From Todiramphus chloris collaris (Eukaryota > Chordata > Aves > Coraciiformes > Alcedinidae), in the NCBI GenBank assembly GCA_025345505.1, contig JANVCC010000152.1:372001-436000 (forward strand): a stretch of DNA of 64,000 nucleotides, in the 5' to 3' direction. A program made the position numbers and the translations under genes. Positions within the stretch are counted from its first letter, which is position 1. Each line of letters begins with the position of its first letter. The notes beneath the pieces are model-generated. The model was given only the letters and a program-made list of their open reading frames with translations, had not been told where the DNA came from and ran no database searches. This document shows positions 63,801-64,000 of the stretch, piece after piece.

Positions 63801-64000
63801 ACAGAAAAACACGATCCATGCTTTAGAAATGTAATCCAAAATGTATTTTTAAACTATCATTAGAAGACATCAAGGGTGTCAGTAAATATCAGGAATAGCA
63901 TGAGATATGGAAAGGTAAGTATTCAGACAGCCCTGTATTACTGATTACATTTATGCATTAGAAGAAAGTTAAGCAAATAAACAAAATCATAACCAATGGT
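60869..64000. other. Non-coding stretch
   Basis: No gene, named repeat or RNA is recognised up to the end of the window. The minus-strand frames at 62952-63239 and 63136-63471 overlap and lack any domain. Confidence 0.55.

Overview
This window looks like a gene-poor, AT-rich stretch of a bird chromosome. The main evidence is at least eleven recognisable copies of the avian LINE family CR1 (chicken repeat 1). Their 3' ends carry the CR1 hallmarks: a block resembling GGTTGGAAGGGACCT (read in antisense copies) and a tail built from ATTCTATG-like units. A short, internally deleted LTR at 11549-11749 resembles a retroviral LTR common in neoavian birds, which points to a neoavian species with lower confidence. 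No rRNA, tRNA, CRISPR, operon or other prokaryotic structure is visible. No multi-exon protein gene could be identified, so the window is best read as intergenic or deep intronic sequence.

Layout. 1-2000 is plain AT-rich sequence. 2000-2950 is a nested pair: a younger minus-strand CR1 sits inside an older plus-strand CR1. 2950-11548 is non-coding. 11549-11749 is the deleted LTR, followed at 11833-12290 by a CR1. 12293-18194 is non-coding apart from one unconvincing open frame. 18195-18900 holds the CR1 with the best-kept reading frame. 21440-21760 is a very old CR1 fragment. 22940-24786 has two CR1 copies head to tail. 26571-26668 is a short CR1 3' end. 31590-32300 is another very old CR1. 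34205-34481 and 41004-41576 are plus-strand CR1 copies. 41577-52080 is mostly unique sequence with low-complexity tracts and a 100-N assembly gap (51585-51684) flanked by poly-C. 52081-53450 is the longest CR1, on the minus strand. 57517-57806 is a minus-strand CR1 broken up by a (CA)n microsatellite. 57807-64000 is non-coding except for a coding-like open frame at 60659-60868.

Nothing here works together as a pathway. The coding remnants are dead copies of CR1 ORF2 (reverse transcriptase), all truncated at the 5' end as expected for CR1. No previously undescribed biological system was found. The points most worth checking are the ATG-less coding-like frame at 60659-60868, the sequence around the gap at 51585-51684 with a possible TATA-type promoter just downstream, the two highly diverged CR1 relics, and the nested and tandem insertions that give relative ages. 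All subfamily and species statements come from pattern recognition without a database search.
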